DNA of 64,000 nucleotides from Petrachloros mirabilis ULC683. Lineage in GTDB: Bacteria; Cyanobacteriota; Cyanobacteriia; Thermosynechococcales; Thermosynechococcaceae. The DNA lies in contig NZ_WVIC01000012.1 of assembly GCF_009939295.1 (NCBI RefSeq), positions 1 to 64,000 of the forward strand, written 5' to 3'. Every line of letters starts with the position of its first letter. The stretch's first letter is position 1. The translations under genes and the position numbers were made by a program. The notes under the pieces are model-generated. The model had not been told where the DNA came from. It saw only the letters and a program-made list of their open reading frames with translations, and made no database searches. Below are positions 35,610 to 43,739 of the stretch, one piece after another.

Positions 35610-36995
35610 CTAACGTTGGTACGCAATACAAAACCGCGCCGCTGGGGCCGCCTCTCCGGTCGCCATCACCGCCTGCCGCAGCCCCCCCACAAACAACAAC
35701 AAATTCTGAATCTGATTGCCACTTTGACCCATGCCCTGTAAATTCCAGTCCTGCCACTGCAGTAGATCCAGCACCTCCGGGCGCAAATTTAAGCGTTGGG
35801 CATGTACCCCCGTCGCCGTCAAGCGCGCCTGCAGACGAATGCGTTCCCCGTCAGAGATCACCTCCGTAATATTCAGCGCAGCGCTACTGCCCTCTGCAGC
35901 GGTCAACCCACTGACGGGCAGCTCACCCACCGCCAACCCCGGAATCAGTTGCGACTCAAAGGTCAGCGTTGCACCGGCATCGCGGCCACAACTGCGCAGC
36001 AAGACCCATTGATCCGCCTGGCCATCTGCCGGACTAATACGACTAGCCCAGCCCCGATTGAGGGCATAGACCTGGCTGGTACAAGTTGCATCGGCACTGC
36101 TGAAAGTCGGAGTGAGTGTCGTGGTCGTGGTCGTTCCCAAACCAAATTTAGATACCCGGAAAGTGTCTGCCGTTGCTGTCTCCAGACTAGAAAACCCATC
36201 AATGAGCTGACGGACCGCCTGGGATGGCCCCACTAGCAACATAAAGAAAGGGCGTCCGGCCTCATCTACCGGTTGGTTGGCTGTCGAGTAAGGGAACGGC
36301 TCAAAGGAACCGGGCACATTGGGAAACACCCGCCCCTCAAACTCACTGCGAATACCGACCAAAGCCGCTTCATAGCCAGGATTTTCACTCAACTGACGAC
36401 TAATCTGCCCAGACAATCGGCCCAAGGCCAGTCCATCTGGCTCTAAATCTGTGACCAACACCCGCAGCACTGCTTGATCTTCGGCCACTGCCCCCACCTC
36501 TAAAAACTGAATTAAGGGGCTAGTGACACAGGGAAACTGATCCGAGGAGCAATCATAGAAACGCGACTGCTGTGCTGCCAAAAATTGAGAATCACTGAGC
36601 CGTTGAGAAGCATTCTGTCCTGCTTCATCCACCCCAATTCGCCAATACTCTAGTGAGTCATGGGGCACCACCTGGTTTTGAAGGCTGACACTGAGGGCCG
36701 TAATACTGGCCTGATAGCGGGAGTTTCTGGCATTGGCATAGCCCGCCATTGACCCACTTCCATCCACACTGACAATGATGGATAAATTTTCTGGCACCGC
36801 TGTCGCTGCAGACTCCTCAAGGCAGGTTAAAGGGGTGGGACGACAGGCACTCAATCCGAACGCTAGCAGCAGAAGGCCAGCCCAGCGAGTCGGTTTTCGC
36901 GGCCAAAGTGGCTTTGGAAATTGCTTCAAGGTCAGCGCTTCCCCAGCAACAAACAAGGATGAAGTAATTCTAGTCGAAGGCTTTTTAATTTGCAC
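35610..36995 (-). CDS. von Willebrand A domain lipoprotein
   Basis: 461 residues, first gene of the operon. The hydrophobic stretch WAGLLLLAFGLSAC ends in a canonical lipobox (LSAC, Cys 51), so it should be lipidated and face the periplasm. The von Willebrand A domain starts IIVSVDGSGSMAGYANARNS; D78, S80 and S82 form the MIDAS metal site, with a later acidic position in VLVTDLEPDGLAL. The C-terminal 170 residues are beta-rich. vWA domains bind protein ligands through the MIDAS metal. The leader is long (50 residues), so the true start may be internal. The likely promoter is in the 230 bases before the toxin gene. Confidence 0.85.
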   Translation of the reverse strand: MQIKKPSTRITSSLFVAGEALTLKQFPKPLWPRKPTRWAGLLLLAFGLSACRPTPLTCLEESAATAVPENLSIIVSVDGSGSMAGYANARNSRYQASITALSVSLQNQVVPHDSLEYWRIGVDEAGQNASQRLSDSQFLAAQQSRFYDCSSDQFPCVTSPLIQFLEVGAVAEDQAVLRVLVTDLEPDGLALGRLSGQISRQLSENPGYEAALVGIRSEFEGRVFPNVPGSFEPFPYSTANQPVDEAGRPFFMLLVGPSQAVRQLIDGFSSLETATADTFRVSKFGLGTTTTTTLTPTFSSADATCTSQVYALNRGWASRISPADGQADQWVLLRSCGRDAGATLTFESQLIPGLAVGELPVSGLTAAEGSSAALNITEVISDGERIRLQARLTATGVHAQRLNLRPEVLDLLQWQDWNLQGMGQSGNQIQNLLLFVGGLRQAVMATGEAAPAARFCIAYQR

Positions 36996-37227
36996 AGAGT
37001 CTAATAATCAACGTCAAGAAATTAAACTTTTAGCCCGCAGTAGATACTTCTTTATATCTTTCCCCGCAGTTGGGACAATCTGACAGTTTGTCTCTGATGT
37101 CTAGGGCAGCTCAAGGCAGACAGCTTCAGAGTGTATATCACCGGAGGAACCCACCTATTGCGGAGCCGCACGATGGGTGAGGTGAGAGGGAGGATTCGTA
37201 AGGTCTCTCTCTCCCGATTAACTGAAG

Positions 37228-37488
37228 CTATCTACCTCGTAACAAGCGGTCATATTCTGCATGTGTTCCAATCCAGAACCATGCGATATCATCGTTTTCC
37301 TCTACTGCCAAAGCGCGATAATGGCTGCCGATTCGCACTGACCAAAACTGTCCTACCCTCTTGAAGTGTAACGATGGATAGCGAGAATCCTGTTTGAGTA
37401 AGTCATAGCACCGATCAGCTAGACTTTGAATTTCATCTGGCAATTGTCGATAGTGATGCCAAAAATCAGGTGTTGCTCGATATCTCAC
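37228..37488 (-). CDS. RelE/ParE-superfamily toxin
   Basis: 86 residues: YRATPDFWHHYRQLPDEIQS, then LHFKRVGQFWSVRIGSHYRA and WFWIGTHAEYDRLL. This is the RelE/YafQ-like small ribosome-dependent RNase or ParE-like fold. Its start overlaps the antitoxin stop by four bases (ATGA). It separates the vWA operon from the 37748 gene and may be an insertion. Confidence 0.85.
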   Translation of the reverse strand: MRYRATPDFWHHYRQLPDEIQSLADRCYDLLKQDSRYPSLHFKRVGQFWSVRIGSHYRALAVEENDDIAWFWIGTHAEYDRLLRGR

Positions 37489-37685
37489 AGATCAGTGCAA
37501 CGTCCTTCTCGCAAATGTTGCAATGCCCGCTCCGCCAGTCCATTTAACCGACCTGCTGTGACATCTTCTTCAAATTGCCGATCCCACATCTCAGCATCGA
37601 ACTCTGCAAACCAGGTTCGGAAGGCAGTCAGTTCATCTGAAGATAATTGACTGATGGCAGTTTCGATTTCTTGTAGATTATTCAT
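37485..37685 (-). CDS. Antitoxin of the RelE-type pair
   Basis: 66 residues from ATG at 37685: MNNLQEIETAISQLSSDELT, then FRTWFAEFDAEMWDRQFEED. This is a common small antitoxin paired with RelE-like toxins in cyanobacteria. An upstream in-frame start at 37766 adds unrelated residues. It overlaps the toxin by four bases, so expression is coupled. Confidence 0.82.
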   Translation of the reverse strand: MNNLQEIETAISQLSSDELTAFRTWFAEFDAEMWDRQFEEDVTAGRLNGLAERALQHLREGRCTDL

Positions 37686-37747
37686 AACGACCAAGAGAAA
37701 TGTAGAAACTTGAGTGTACACTGCGATCTCATCCCACGAACACCACC

Positions 37748-38818
37748 CTAATCCAGCGCCATCCAATTCCCTTTCAGCGCCACCAGCACGCGCTCAGCCG
37801 CCTCCCAGTTCTCAGCCATGACCCAGGTTTGACCACTTTCATCGCACAAATAGGGCTGTCGAGGTAAATAGGGATGATCGGCTCTAGCTCGCGTCACCTC
37901 TGTGGTTTCGTGGCGGTGAAAATGACCAAACATGGAGTTACGCCAGTCGATGCTTTGATCGGTAGCAGGCATCACCTGCACCGCCGCACTTAAATCCACA
38001 TTGCAGGGCACAATCCGAAACACCGTGTCTTGTTCATAAACGGCATAGGCTTGGGGCGCGCAGGTATTCACCAAAATGCGGCGGGGTTCTCCATATTGTT
38101 TTTGGAGCTGACTGCGGCGTTGTTGGGCTGAGAGTTTTGTCTGTATACCCCCATCTCCTTGGGTTGCCGTTTGCAACAACTGTTGCAGTTGCTCTTGGTT
38201 CTGGATAATCTCTTGATACTCTTGCTCCAGACGCCGCAAGCGCTGTTGCCACTGAAACTGCAAGGCACTCTCACCCAACTGAATTTGGCCTCGATTTTGA
38301 AGTTGCCAGCGTTTACATCGCTGAACGGTTTGCACGCGGGCTGCTGCCTGTAAACACCAATCGTCACCCTCCCCCGTGACCGTAAACAACTGTTGGAGTG
38401 TATTCAGCCGAGCCAAGTTTTGGGTACGGGGTCGAGGCACCAGAATTTCACCCCCGTCTTGAATTCGTAGTACCCAATACTGACCCAGGGGATCAGCAGC
38501 CAGCTCGGGAGTGGCTTGGAGATTGTGGAGGCTTTCAGACGTTAAGCTGGTACTGATGGCGTAGGCGCTTAAGAGCTGCGGGCTTTCTTGATAGCAGTCT
38601 AGAACCTGCTCTAACGCTAAATCCAACAGGAATTGGGTTTCCCCCTCCCCGGCTGGCGATCCAACAGTTGAGGCTACGGGTTGCGCTCTAGACAAAGCCA
38701 AGTGCAAGACTTCAAGCTGTGCTTCGGCGGCCTGGAGCCGTGTTTGCAGACCTTGAACCAGAGTTGACAAATCCAAGGTGTCTGGAGCCGATGGATTGGG
38801 CGTTTCAGAGGAATTCAC
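37748..38818 (-). CDS. Coiled-coil protein with shared domain
   Basis: 356 residues. A short N-terminal coiled coil is followed at about 70-181 by a domain (GQYWVLRIQDGGEILVPRPR, ending RWQLQNRGQIQLGE). It lines up with the C-terminal domain of the 29102 protein and residues 68-194 of the FGE-anchored protein. A second coiled coil spans about 185-260 (RLRRLEQEYQEIIQNQEQLQ). A further C-terminal domain of 90 residues follows, with MFGHFHRHETTEV and TWVMAENWEAAERVLVALKG. It may be nucleotide- or protein-binding, but I do not recognise the family. No membrane helix is seen. It lies on the same strand as the vWA operon, which starts 750 bases further on beyond the RelE-type pair, so it could be functionally linked. 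Confidence 0.65.
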   Translation of the reverse strand: MNSSETPNPSAPDTLDLSTLVQGLQTRLQAAEAQLEVLHLALSRAQPVASTVGSPAGEGETQFLLDLALEQVLDCYQESPQLLSAYAISTSLTSESLHNLQATPELAADPLGQYWVLRIQDGGEILVPRPRTQNLARLNTLQQLFTVTGEGDDWCLQAAARVQTVQRCKRWQLQNRGQIQLGESALQFQWQQRLRRLEQEYQEIIQNQEQLQQLLQTATQGDGGIQTKLSAQQRRSQLQKQYGEPRRILVNTCAPQAYAVYEQDTVFRIVPCNVDLSAAVQVMPATDQSIDWRNSMFGHFHRHETTEVTRARADHPYLPRQPYLCDESGQTWVMAENWEAAERVLVALKGNWMALD

Positions 38819-38827
38819 ACGCCACCT

Positions 38828-40063
38828 CTAGGCTAAGACCACATCTTCTTTCAGGGCAAAAATCTTTTCCATCACGTCTGAAACCGCTTTATCTGGCGTA
38901 GAGGCACCAGAGGTGATACCCACCACAATGGAGCCATCGGGCAGCCAGTTTTCTTTCACTTCCAACTCTCGATCTAGGGGCTTGTGCTGAATGCGGTTGC
39001 CAGGGCCAATACGCTCGGCGCTGTCAATGTGGTAAGAGGGAATTTTCCTGTCGATGGAAATTTCTTGCAGATGGGTGGTATTGGAAGAATTAAACCCGCC
39101 AATTACCACCATCAAATTTAGCGGCTCCTCTACCAGCTTAAACATGGCATCTTGGCGTTCCTGGGTGGCATCGCAGATGGTGTTAAAGCTAAGGAAATGT
39201 TGGTTCAAGTCCTCTGGCCCGTAGCGGCGCATCATGGTGTGCTCAAACAGCTTGCCAATTTGCTCGGTTTCGCCCTTGAGCATGGTGGTTTGGTTAGCAA
39301 TGCCAATGCGAACCAGATCGGTTTGGGGGTCAAACCCCACGGAATAGGCTTTCGCAAATTTTTGCAGAAACTGATCTCGCCGCTGGGCTTGTTCTTCAGG
39401 GGTGTTCCCCGGATTGAGAATGTAGTGGCTGACGGACTGGGCTTCTTCCAGATTCAGCACAATCAAATACTTGCCCGCAAAAGAACTAGTGGCAATGGTT
39501 TCTTCGTGTTTGTACTTGCCGTGGATGATCGAGGTGTAGTCTACCTTTTTGTGTTTTTCCACCGTATTCCACACCTTGGAGACCCAAGGGCAAGTGGTGT
39601 CCATAATCTTGCAGCCCTTGTCATTGAGCAACTGCATTTCCTGAACGCTGGCTCCAAAGGCTGGCAAAATCACCACATCACCGCCATCAATGCCAGAAAA
39701 ATCCTTTTGCCCCTGGGCATCGACAGGGACAAACTTCACCCCCATCTCCCGCAGCCGCTCATTCACAGAAGGATTATGGATAATCTCATTGGTGATCCAG
39801 ATGCACTCGGTGGGGAACTGACGCCGGGTTTCGTAAGCCAAGGCCACGGCTCGCTCTACCCCCCAACAAAAGCCAAAGGCTTCAGCCAGTCGAATGGTGA
39901 CGTTCCCTCGTTGGAGCCGATAGCCATTGTCACGAATTTGCTGCACCAAGCTGCTGTTGTATTCTGTTTGCAGCAGACCCGTGACTTCAGCTTCATGCCC
40001 AAATCCCTTACGGTGATACTGCTCAGACTGCTGAAGCGATCGCTTGAAGGCTTTTGTATCCAT
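38828..40063 (-). CDS. ispH: 4-hydroxy-3-methylbut-2-enyl diphosphate reductase
   Basis: 411 residues. Last step of the MEP pathway, reducing HMBPP to IPP and DMAPP with a 4Fe-4S cluster. The first cluster cysteine is in [17 protein letters not shown]; others are in [12 protein letters not shown] and [15 protein letters not shown]. The long N-terminal extension ([20 protein letters not shown]) is typical of cyanobacterial and plant IspH. ATG at 40063 is chosen over the frame start at 40069. Divergent from the DUF2235 gene. Confidence 0.96.
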   Translation of the reverse strand: MDTKAFKRSLQQSEQYHRKGFGHEAEVTGLLQTEYNSSLVQQIRDNGYRLQRGNVTIRLAEAFGFCWGVERAVALAYETRRQFPTECIWITNEIIHNPSVNERLREMGVKFVPVDAQGQKDFSGIDGGDVVILPAFGASVQEMQLLNDKGCKIMDTTCPWVSKVWNTVEKHKKVDYTSIIHGKYKHEETIATSSFAGKYLIVLNLEEAQSVSHYILNPGNTPEEQAQRRDQFLQKFAKAYSVGFDPQTDLVRIGIANQTTMLKGETEQIGKLFEHTMMRRYGPEDLNQHFLSFNTICDATQERQDAMFKLVEEPLNLMVVIGGFNSSNTTHLQEISIDRKIPSYHIDSAERIGPGNRIQHKPLDRELEVKENWLPDGSIVVGITSGASTPDKAVSDVMEKIFALKEDVVLA

Positions 40064-40162
40064 GACCATACACCTAAAATGGGGCAGCGCAAACTTTTCT
40101 TATCCTAGTGGATCTTTGGGTCAACACTGCCTAGGCTGGAACGGGGTTTCTTAGAGGTTGTG

Positions 40163-41227
40163 ATGAAACGCTTAATTGTCTGCTGCGACGGCACCTGGCA
40201 GGATCTCAATACTGCCTTCCCCACCAATGTTGTTAAAATGTGTCAGGCTATTCAACCCGTGGCAAATGATGGCTGCCGCCAAAGTATTTTTTATGGTCGG
40301 GGGCTGGGCACAAGACCCCGAGATCGACTCCCGGGTGGTGCTTTGGGTAGAGGAATTGATTTAGAGATTCAAGATGCCTACTTATTTTTGTGTCTCAACT
40401 ACGAACCAGGGGATGAACTATACCTATTTGGCTACAGTCGAGGAGCCTACACAGTCCGCAGCGTGATTGGCTTGATCAACTGCTCTGGTTTATTGAAGCG
40501 TCACAATACGCGTAAGTTACAGCAAGCCTATAAGATTTATCGCGATCCAGAGATTAAACCCAGTCATCCAATCGCGCAAGCATTTCGGGCTGAGAATGGA
40601 AATCGCGTCTCGATCACCCTGCTAGGCTGCTGGGATACGGTTGGCTCTCTGGGAATTCCTGACTTAGTTCCCTGGCTGCCGCTGAATAATTGGATAAACC
40701 GTCAATATCAGTTTCATAACACCACCCTGAGTCGAATTATTCAACGGGCGCTCCATGCTGTTGCCATTGACGAACGCCGACGCGTTTTTGACCTGACACC
40801 TATGGAACAAAATCCAGAGCATACTGGCCAATTGCTGCGTCAAGTGTGGTTTCCAGGCAATCATGGCTGTGTTGGCGGCGGTGCCGCTGCTACCCAAGAG
40901 CTATCCAACGCCACTTTTCTTTGGATGATTCAGCAAATTTCCCAGCTTGGTCTGGGTTTGGGGCTTGATACGAGCCCAGTTGAAGCGGGGGTTGATGTAG
41001 ATCACCGGTGTGATTTTCAGAACAAAACTGGATTGTTTGGGGCTTTGGGCGGCACAATCTGGCGGCAGATCCCGGCGAAGAGCTTTAAGCTTTTGCATGA
41101 AAGTGCTCAGTGGCGCTGGTGCGATCGCAGCGATTATCGCCCCGCTAATCTGCGTCAATATGAGGCCAACCTAGATGCCCAGTGTCAAAATGGTCTCCGA
41201 AGGCTGAATGAGAACGCGAGGAACTGA
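40163..41227 (+). CDS. DUF2235 alpha/beta hydrolase
   Basis: 354 residues starting MKRLIVCCDGTWQDLNTAFP. The nucleophile elbow is LFGYSRGAYTVRSVIGLI (G-x-S-x-G), a feature of DUF2235, the family that includes Tle1-type phospholipase effectors of type VI secretion. No export signal and no type VI genes are nearby, so a cytoplasmic esterase role is as likely. GTG three bases upstream is the alternative start. Confidence 0.85.
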   Translation: MKRLIVCCDGTWQDLNTAFPTNVVKMCQAIQPVANDGCRQSIFYGRGLGTRPRDRLPGGALGRGIDLEIQDAYLFLCLNYEPGDELYLFGYSRGAYTVRSVIGLINCSGLLKRHNTRKLQQAYKIYRDPEIKPSHPIAQAFRAENGNRVSITLLGCWDTVGSLGIPDLVPWLPLNNWINRQYQFHNTTLSRIIQRALHAVAIDERRRVFDLTPMEQNPEHTGQLLRQVWFPGNHGCVGGGAAATQELSNATFLWMIQQISQLGLGLGLDTSPVEAGVDVDHRCDFQNKTGLFGALGGTIWRQIPAKSFKLLHESAQWRWCDRSDYRPANLRQYEANLDAQCQNGLRRLNENARN

Positions 41228-41304
41228 CTAGCGATGCTCAGAGTCTGAATACTTGGGATCACGAACCTGCGAAATCCCACTGTGTTTCAACATCCGGATC
41301 AATT

Positions 41305-42579
41305 ATGAGAAGTTTCCCTTCAATTTCATTGAGCCTTGCCATTGCCCTAGGTGCAATCTTGACCAGCCTGCTTGCTGCTACAGGATTCCAAGTGTTTCAG
41401 TCTAGTCAGGCTCAGACATTACCCCCAGCCGAGCCAGAACTGACGATGCCGACCGACAGCGTGGATCCTGAACTGATTGCTGCCAATCATCGCCTTGGGT
41501 TTAATCTGCTGGAGCAATTACTCCAGGATGCGCCGGGAGAAAATGTGTTGATTTCCCCGACCAGTGTGGCCATGGCACTGGCGATGGCCTACAACGGAGC
41601 CGAGGGCGACACCCAACAGGCAATGGCAGAAGCCTTAGAGATTCAAGGGCTGAGCTTGGAAGCGCTGAATCAGGCCAATGGGGCACTCAAGGAAGCCCTA
41701 GCCAGTGACGATCCCGCCGTGACGCTGGCGATGGCCAATTCCTTATGGGCACGGCAAAATGTTGAGTTTAAGGCCGATTTTTTAGCGCGCAATCGTCAAT
41801 TTTATGGAGCTGAGATCGCATCATTGGACTTTGGCAACCCAAAAACGCTGAATGTGATCAATGCCTGGGTCAACGATCAAACCAAGGGCAAAATTCCTGG
41901 CATTTTGGATCAAATCTCACCAGAACAGGTGATGTTTTTGATCAATGCCCTTTACTTCAAGGGCGATTGGCAAACGCCCTTTGATCCGGATCAAACGACT
42001 GACAAGCCCTTTTATCAGGCCGATGGGGCTGAAAAGCAACTGCCGATGATGGCGAGATCCGACAGCTTCCAGTATCTAGAAACCGATCAAGTGCAGGCGG
42101 TGAGTTTGCCCTATGGGGAGGGGCGCTGGGCGATGGATATTTGGTTGCCCAAGTCTGATGTTGGGTTTGAAGCCTTTGCTAAGGAATGGACGGCAGAGCA
42201 GTGGCAGCAGTCTCTAAATCAATTCCGCAGCCGTGAGGGATCTCTGGAGTTGCCCCGGTTTCAGGTGGACTATGAAGCGTCACTCAGCAGTGCCCTCTCA
42301 GCCCTGGGTATGGGGCAAGCATTTACAGATGAAGCTAATTTTGCCGGGATGAGCGATCTAGATCTGCTCATTGATGAGGTGCGCCACAAGACGGTGCTGG
42401 AGGTAAATGAAGAAGGCTCGGAAGCAGCGGCAGCCACATCAGTGGGTATTTCGGTGACCTCGATTCAGATCCCCCAAGATCCTTTCGAGATGGTGGTGGA
42501 TCGGCCTTTTATGGTGACGATTCGCGATCGCGAGACGGGGACACTGCTGTTTATGGGTGCCATTGTTGATCCTCAGTAA
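41305..42579 (+). CDS. Secreted serpin (serine protease inhibitor)
   Basis: 424 residues. A signal peptide covers about 1-36 (IALGAILTSLLAATGF). The mature protein is a full serpin: VLISPTSVAMALAMAYNGAE, FLINALYFKGDWQTPFDPDQ and the C-terminal FMVTIRDRETGTLLFMGAI. The reactive-loop hinge reads VNEEGSEAAAATSVGISV, matching the inhibitory consensus EEGTEAAAAT, so it should trap proteases. The exact P1 residue is not certain. Serpins are sporadic in bacteria and often transferred. The target would be an extracellular or periplasmic protease. A repeat-bearing gap follows. Confidence 0.92.
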   Translation: MRSFPSISLSLAIALGAILTSLLAATGFQVFQSSQAQTLPPAEPELTMPTDSVDPELIAANHRLGFNLLEQLLQDAPGENVLISPTSVAMALAMAYNGAEGDTQQAMAEALEIQGLSLEALNQANGALKEALASDDPAVTLAMANSLWARQNVEFKADFLARNRQFYGAEIASLDFGNPKTLNVINAWVNDQTKGKIPGILDQISPEQVMFLINALYFKGDWQTPFDPDQTTDKPFYQADGAEKQLPMMARSDSFQYLETDQVQAVSLPYGEGRWAMDIWLPKSDVGFEAFAKEWTAEQWQQSLNQFRSREGSLELPRFQVDYEASLSSALSALGMGQAFTDEANFAGMSDLDLLIDEVRHKTVLEVNEEGSEAAAATSVGISVTSIQIPQDPFEMVVDRPFMVTIRDRETGTLLFMGAIVDPQ

Positions 42580-42665
42580 TCCTTGTCGGTCTGATTGACT
42601 GGCAAATCAGACCCACTCTGCGAGAAGAGCAAAGCTCTACACCCCCAACCCCTCTCCCAGAGCGG

Positions 42666-42800
42666 GCTACGGTGTACACACATCTCTAGGTAAACCCATT
42701 CCACTCTGCATTAGCCCCCCCGACCCCCCAAACTTGGGGGGCTAGGGGGGCGAGCGCAAAGATTTTGAATTCTTTTCAAGACTTGTGTGTACACGGTAGC
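42666..42800. mobile_element. MITE with 17-bp terminal repeats and 9-bp target duplication
   Basis: 135 bp. Termini GCTACGGTGTACACACA and TGTGTGTACACGGTAGC form a near-perfect inverted repeat (one mismatch). The flanking direct repeat CCAGAGCGG occurs at 42657-42665 and 42801-42809. The interior has CCCCCC/GGGGGG blocks. A second copy in the opposite orientation is at 46767. No transposase inside. Confidence 0.85.
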
Positions 42801-42825
42801 CCAGAGCGGAAGAGGGGAGCCGGAG

Positions 42826-43305
42826 CTATCTAGGAAACAACTCCTCCAGAAAGTGACAAAACGCATTTAAGTCTTTGACCAGTGCCTTATGACAATCGGG
42901 CAACATTGCCACCAACTCCCCGAGGCGAGAAGGGTTCAGGTTAAAGCTGTAGACGTTGCGAATCACATGGCGCAAGCCACGATATTCGTCTAGACAGTGC
43001 CGGGAACTGTGTTGCAACACCCTGGGACGAACCCCCGGAAATTCAACGGAGAGTTGCGCTAACAAATCACGATGCCATTCTCGGCCAGAGGGCACCGCGC
43101 CATCGACTTCCCTGGCAATGTCTGCCAGAATGCGTTCAACAGCGGTGTAAAAGCTGTGTAAATTCAGGGCAACGCCGTCATAGTAGTCCTCATCTTGTTG
43201 CTCAACTGCCTTGGTGAACAATCGCTGGGCTCGCTCCACCACCTGGGCAATGTCTGCCAGTTCTGCGCGAATGCGGATTGGCAGGGTGGTTGCATTGGAG
43301 TTCAT
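42826..43305 (-). CDS. hepT: HepT-like HEPN protein
   Basis: 159 residues, all-helical, paired with an MntA-type nucleotidyltransferase with a four-base overlap. The conserved centre is EYRGLRHVIRNVYSFNL, the pattern of the cyanobacterial HepT-like group. In classic HepT the motif is R-x4-6-H-x-Y; here RN is followed by VYSF without the His, so the RNase site looks altered. In the known system MntA AMPylates HepT to silence it. The toxin role is inferred from the pairing. Confidence 0.78.
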   Translation of the reverse strand: MNSNATTLPIRIRAELADIAQVVERAQRLFTKAVEQQDEDYYDGVALNLHSFYTAVERILADIAREVDGAVPSGREWHRDLLAQLSVEFPGVRPRVLQHSSRHCLDEYRGLRHVIRNVYSFNLNPSRLGELVAMLPDCHKALVKDLNAFCHFLEELFPR

Positions 43306-43670
43306 AGGTCAATTCCAGTGGCTGCGATAGCCTCACCCAGTCGGGATGGGGCAGTTTCCACTTCCACCAAGTCCACTGCTATCTCGGGATGAAGCCCTTG
43401 CAGTTGACCGACGGCTCGAAAATAATCGCGGGGATTCAGTCCCCAAACGGCCAGATCCACATCGGAGCGCTCATGAACTTGGTTGGGCGATCGCATCGAT
43501 CCAAACAGCACCACTCGCTGAGCGTTAAAGTCACGCTTCAGAAGGTCGCTGGCCTGGTGAGCGACCTTTAACCCCAACTGTTGCCGGTGTCTGAGACGAT
43601 TTTGGTATCGCTGCTGCCGGTTCTGAGCTGAAGCCCGATAGATCGCCATTTGAGCATCGGTCACTGACAC
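43302..43670 (-). CDS. mntA: MntA-type minimal nucleotidyltransferase
   Basis: 122 residues. VVLFGSMRSPNQVHERSDVD LAVWG: the G-S and D-x-D motifs of minimal nucleotidyltransferases are intact, and a third Asp follows in IAVDLVEVE. A longer than usual N-terminal helix (QMAIYRASAQNRQQRYQNRL) precedes. MntA neutralises HepT by AMPylation. It is the first gene of the pair. Confidence 0.85.
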   Translation of the reverse strand: MSVTDAQMAIYRASAQNRQQRYQNRLRHRQQLGLKVAHQASDLLKRDFNAQRVVLFGSMRSPNQVHERSDVDLAVWGLNPRDYFRAVGQLQGLHPEIAVDLVEVETAPSRLGEAIAATGIDL

Positions 43671-43739
43671 CTTGAGTCTCTCTCCCGTTTCTCTAGATGC
43701 TATCTTCCCATTGCTAGAATTGCCCGGATGCAGGGTTGC

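Noticed and set aside
39152-40108. 318-codon open frame antisense to ispH
   Set aside because: It lies entirely opposite a clearly conserved gene and resembles no family.
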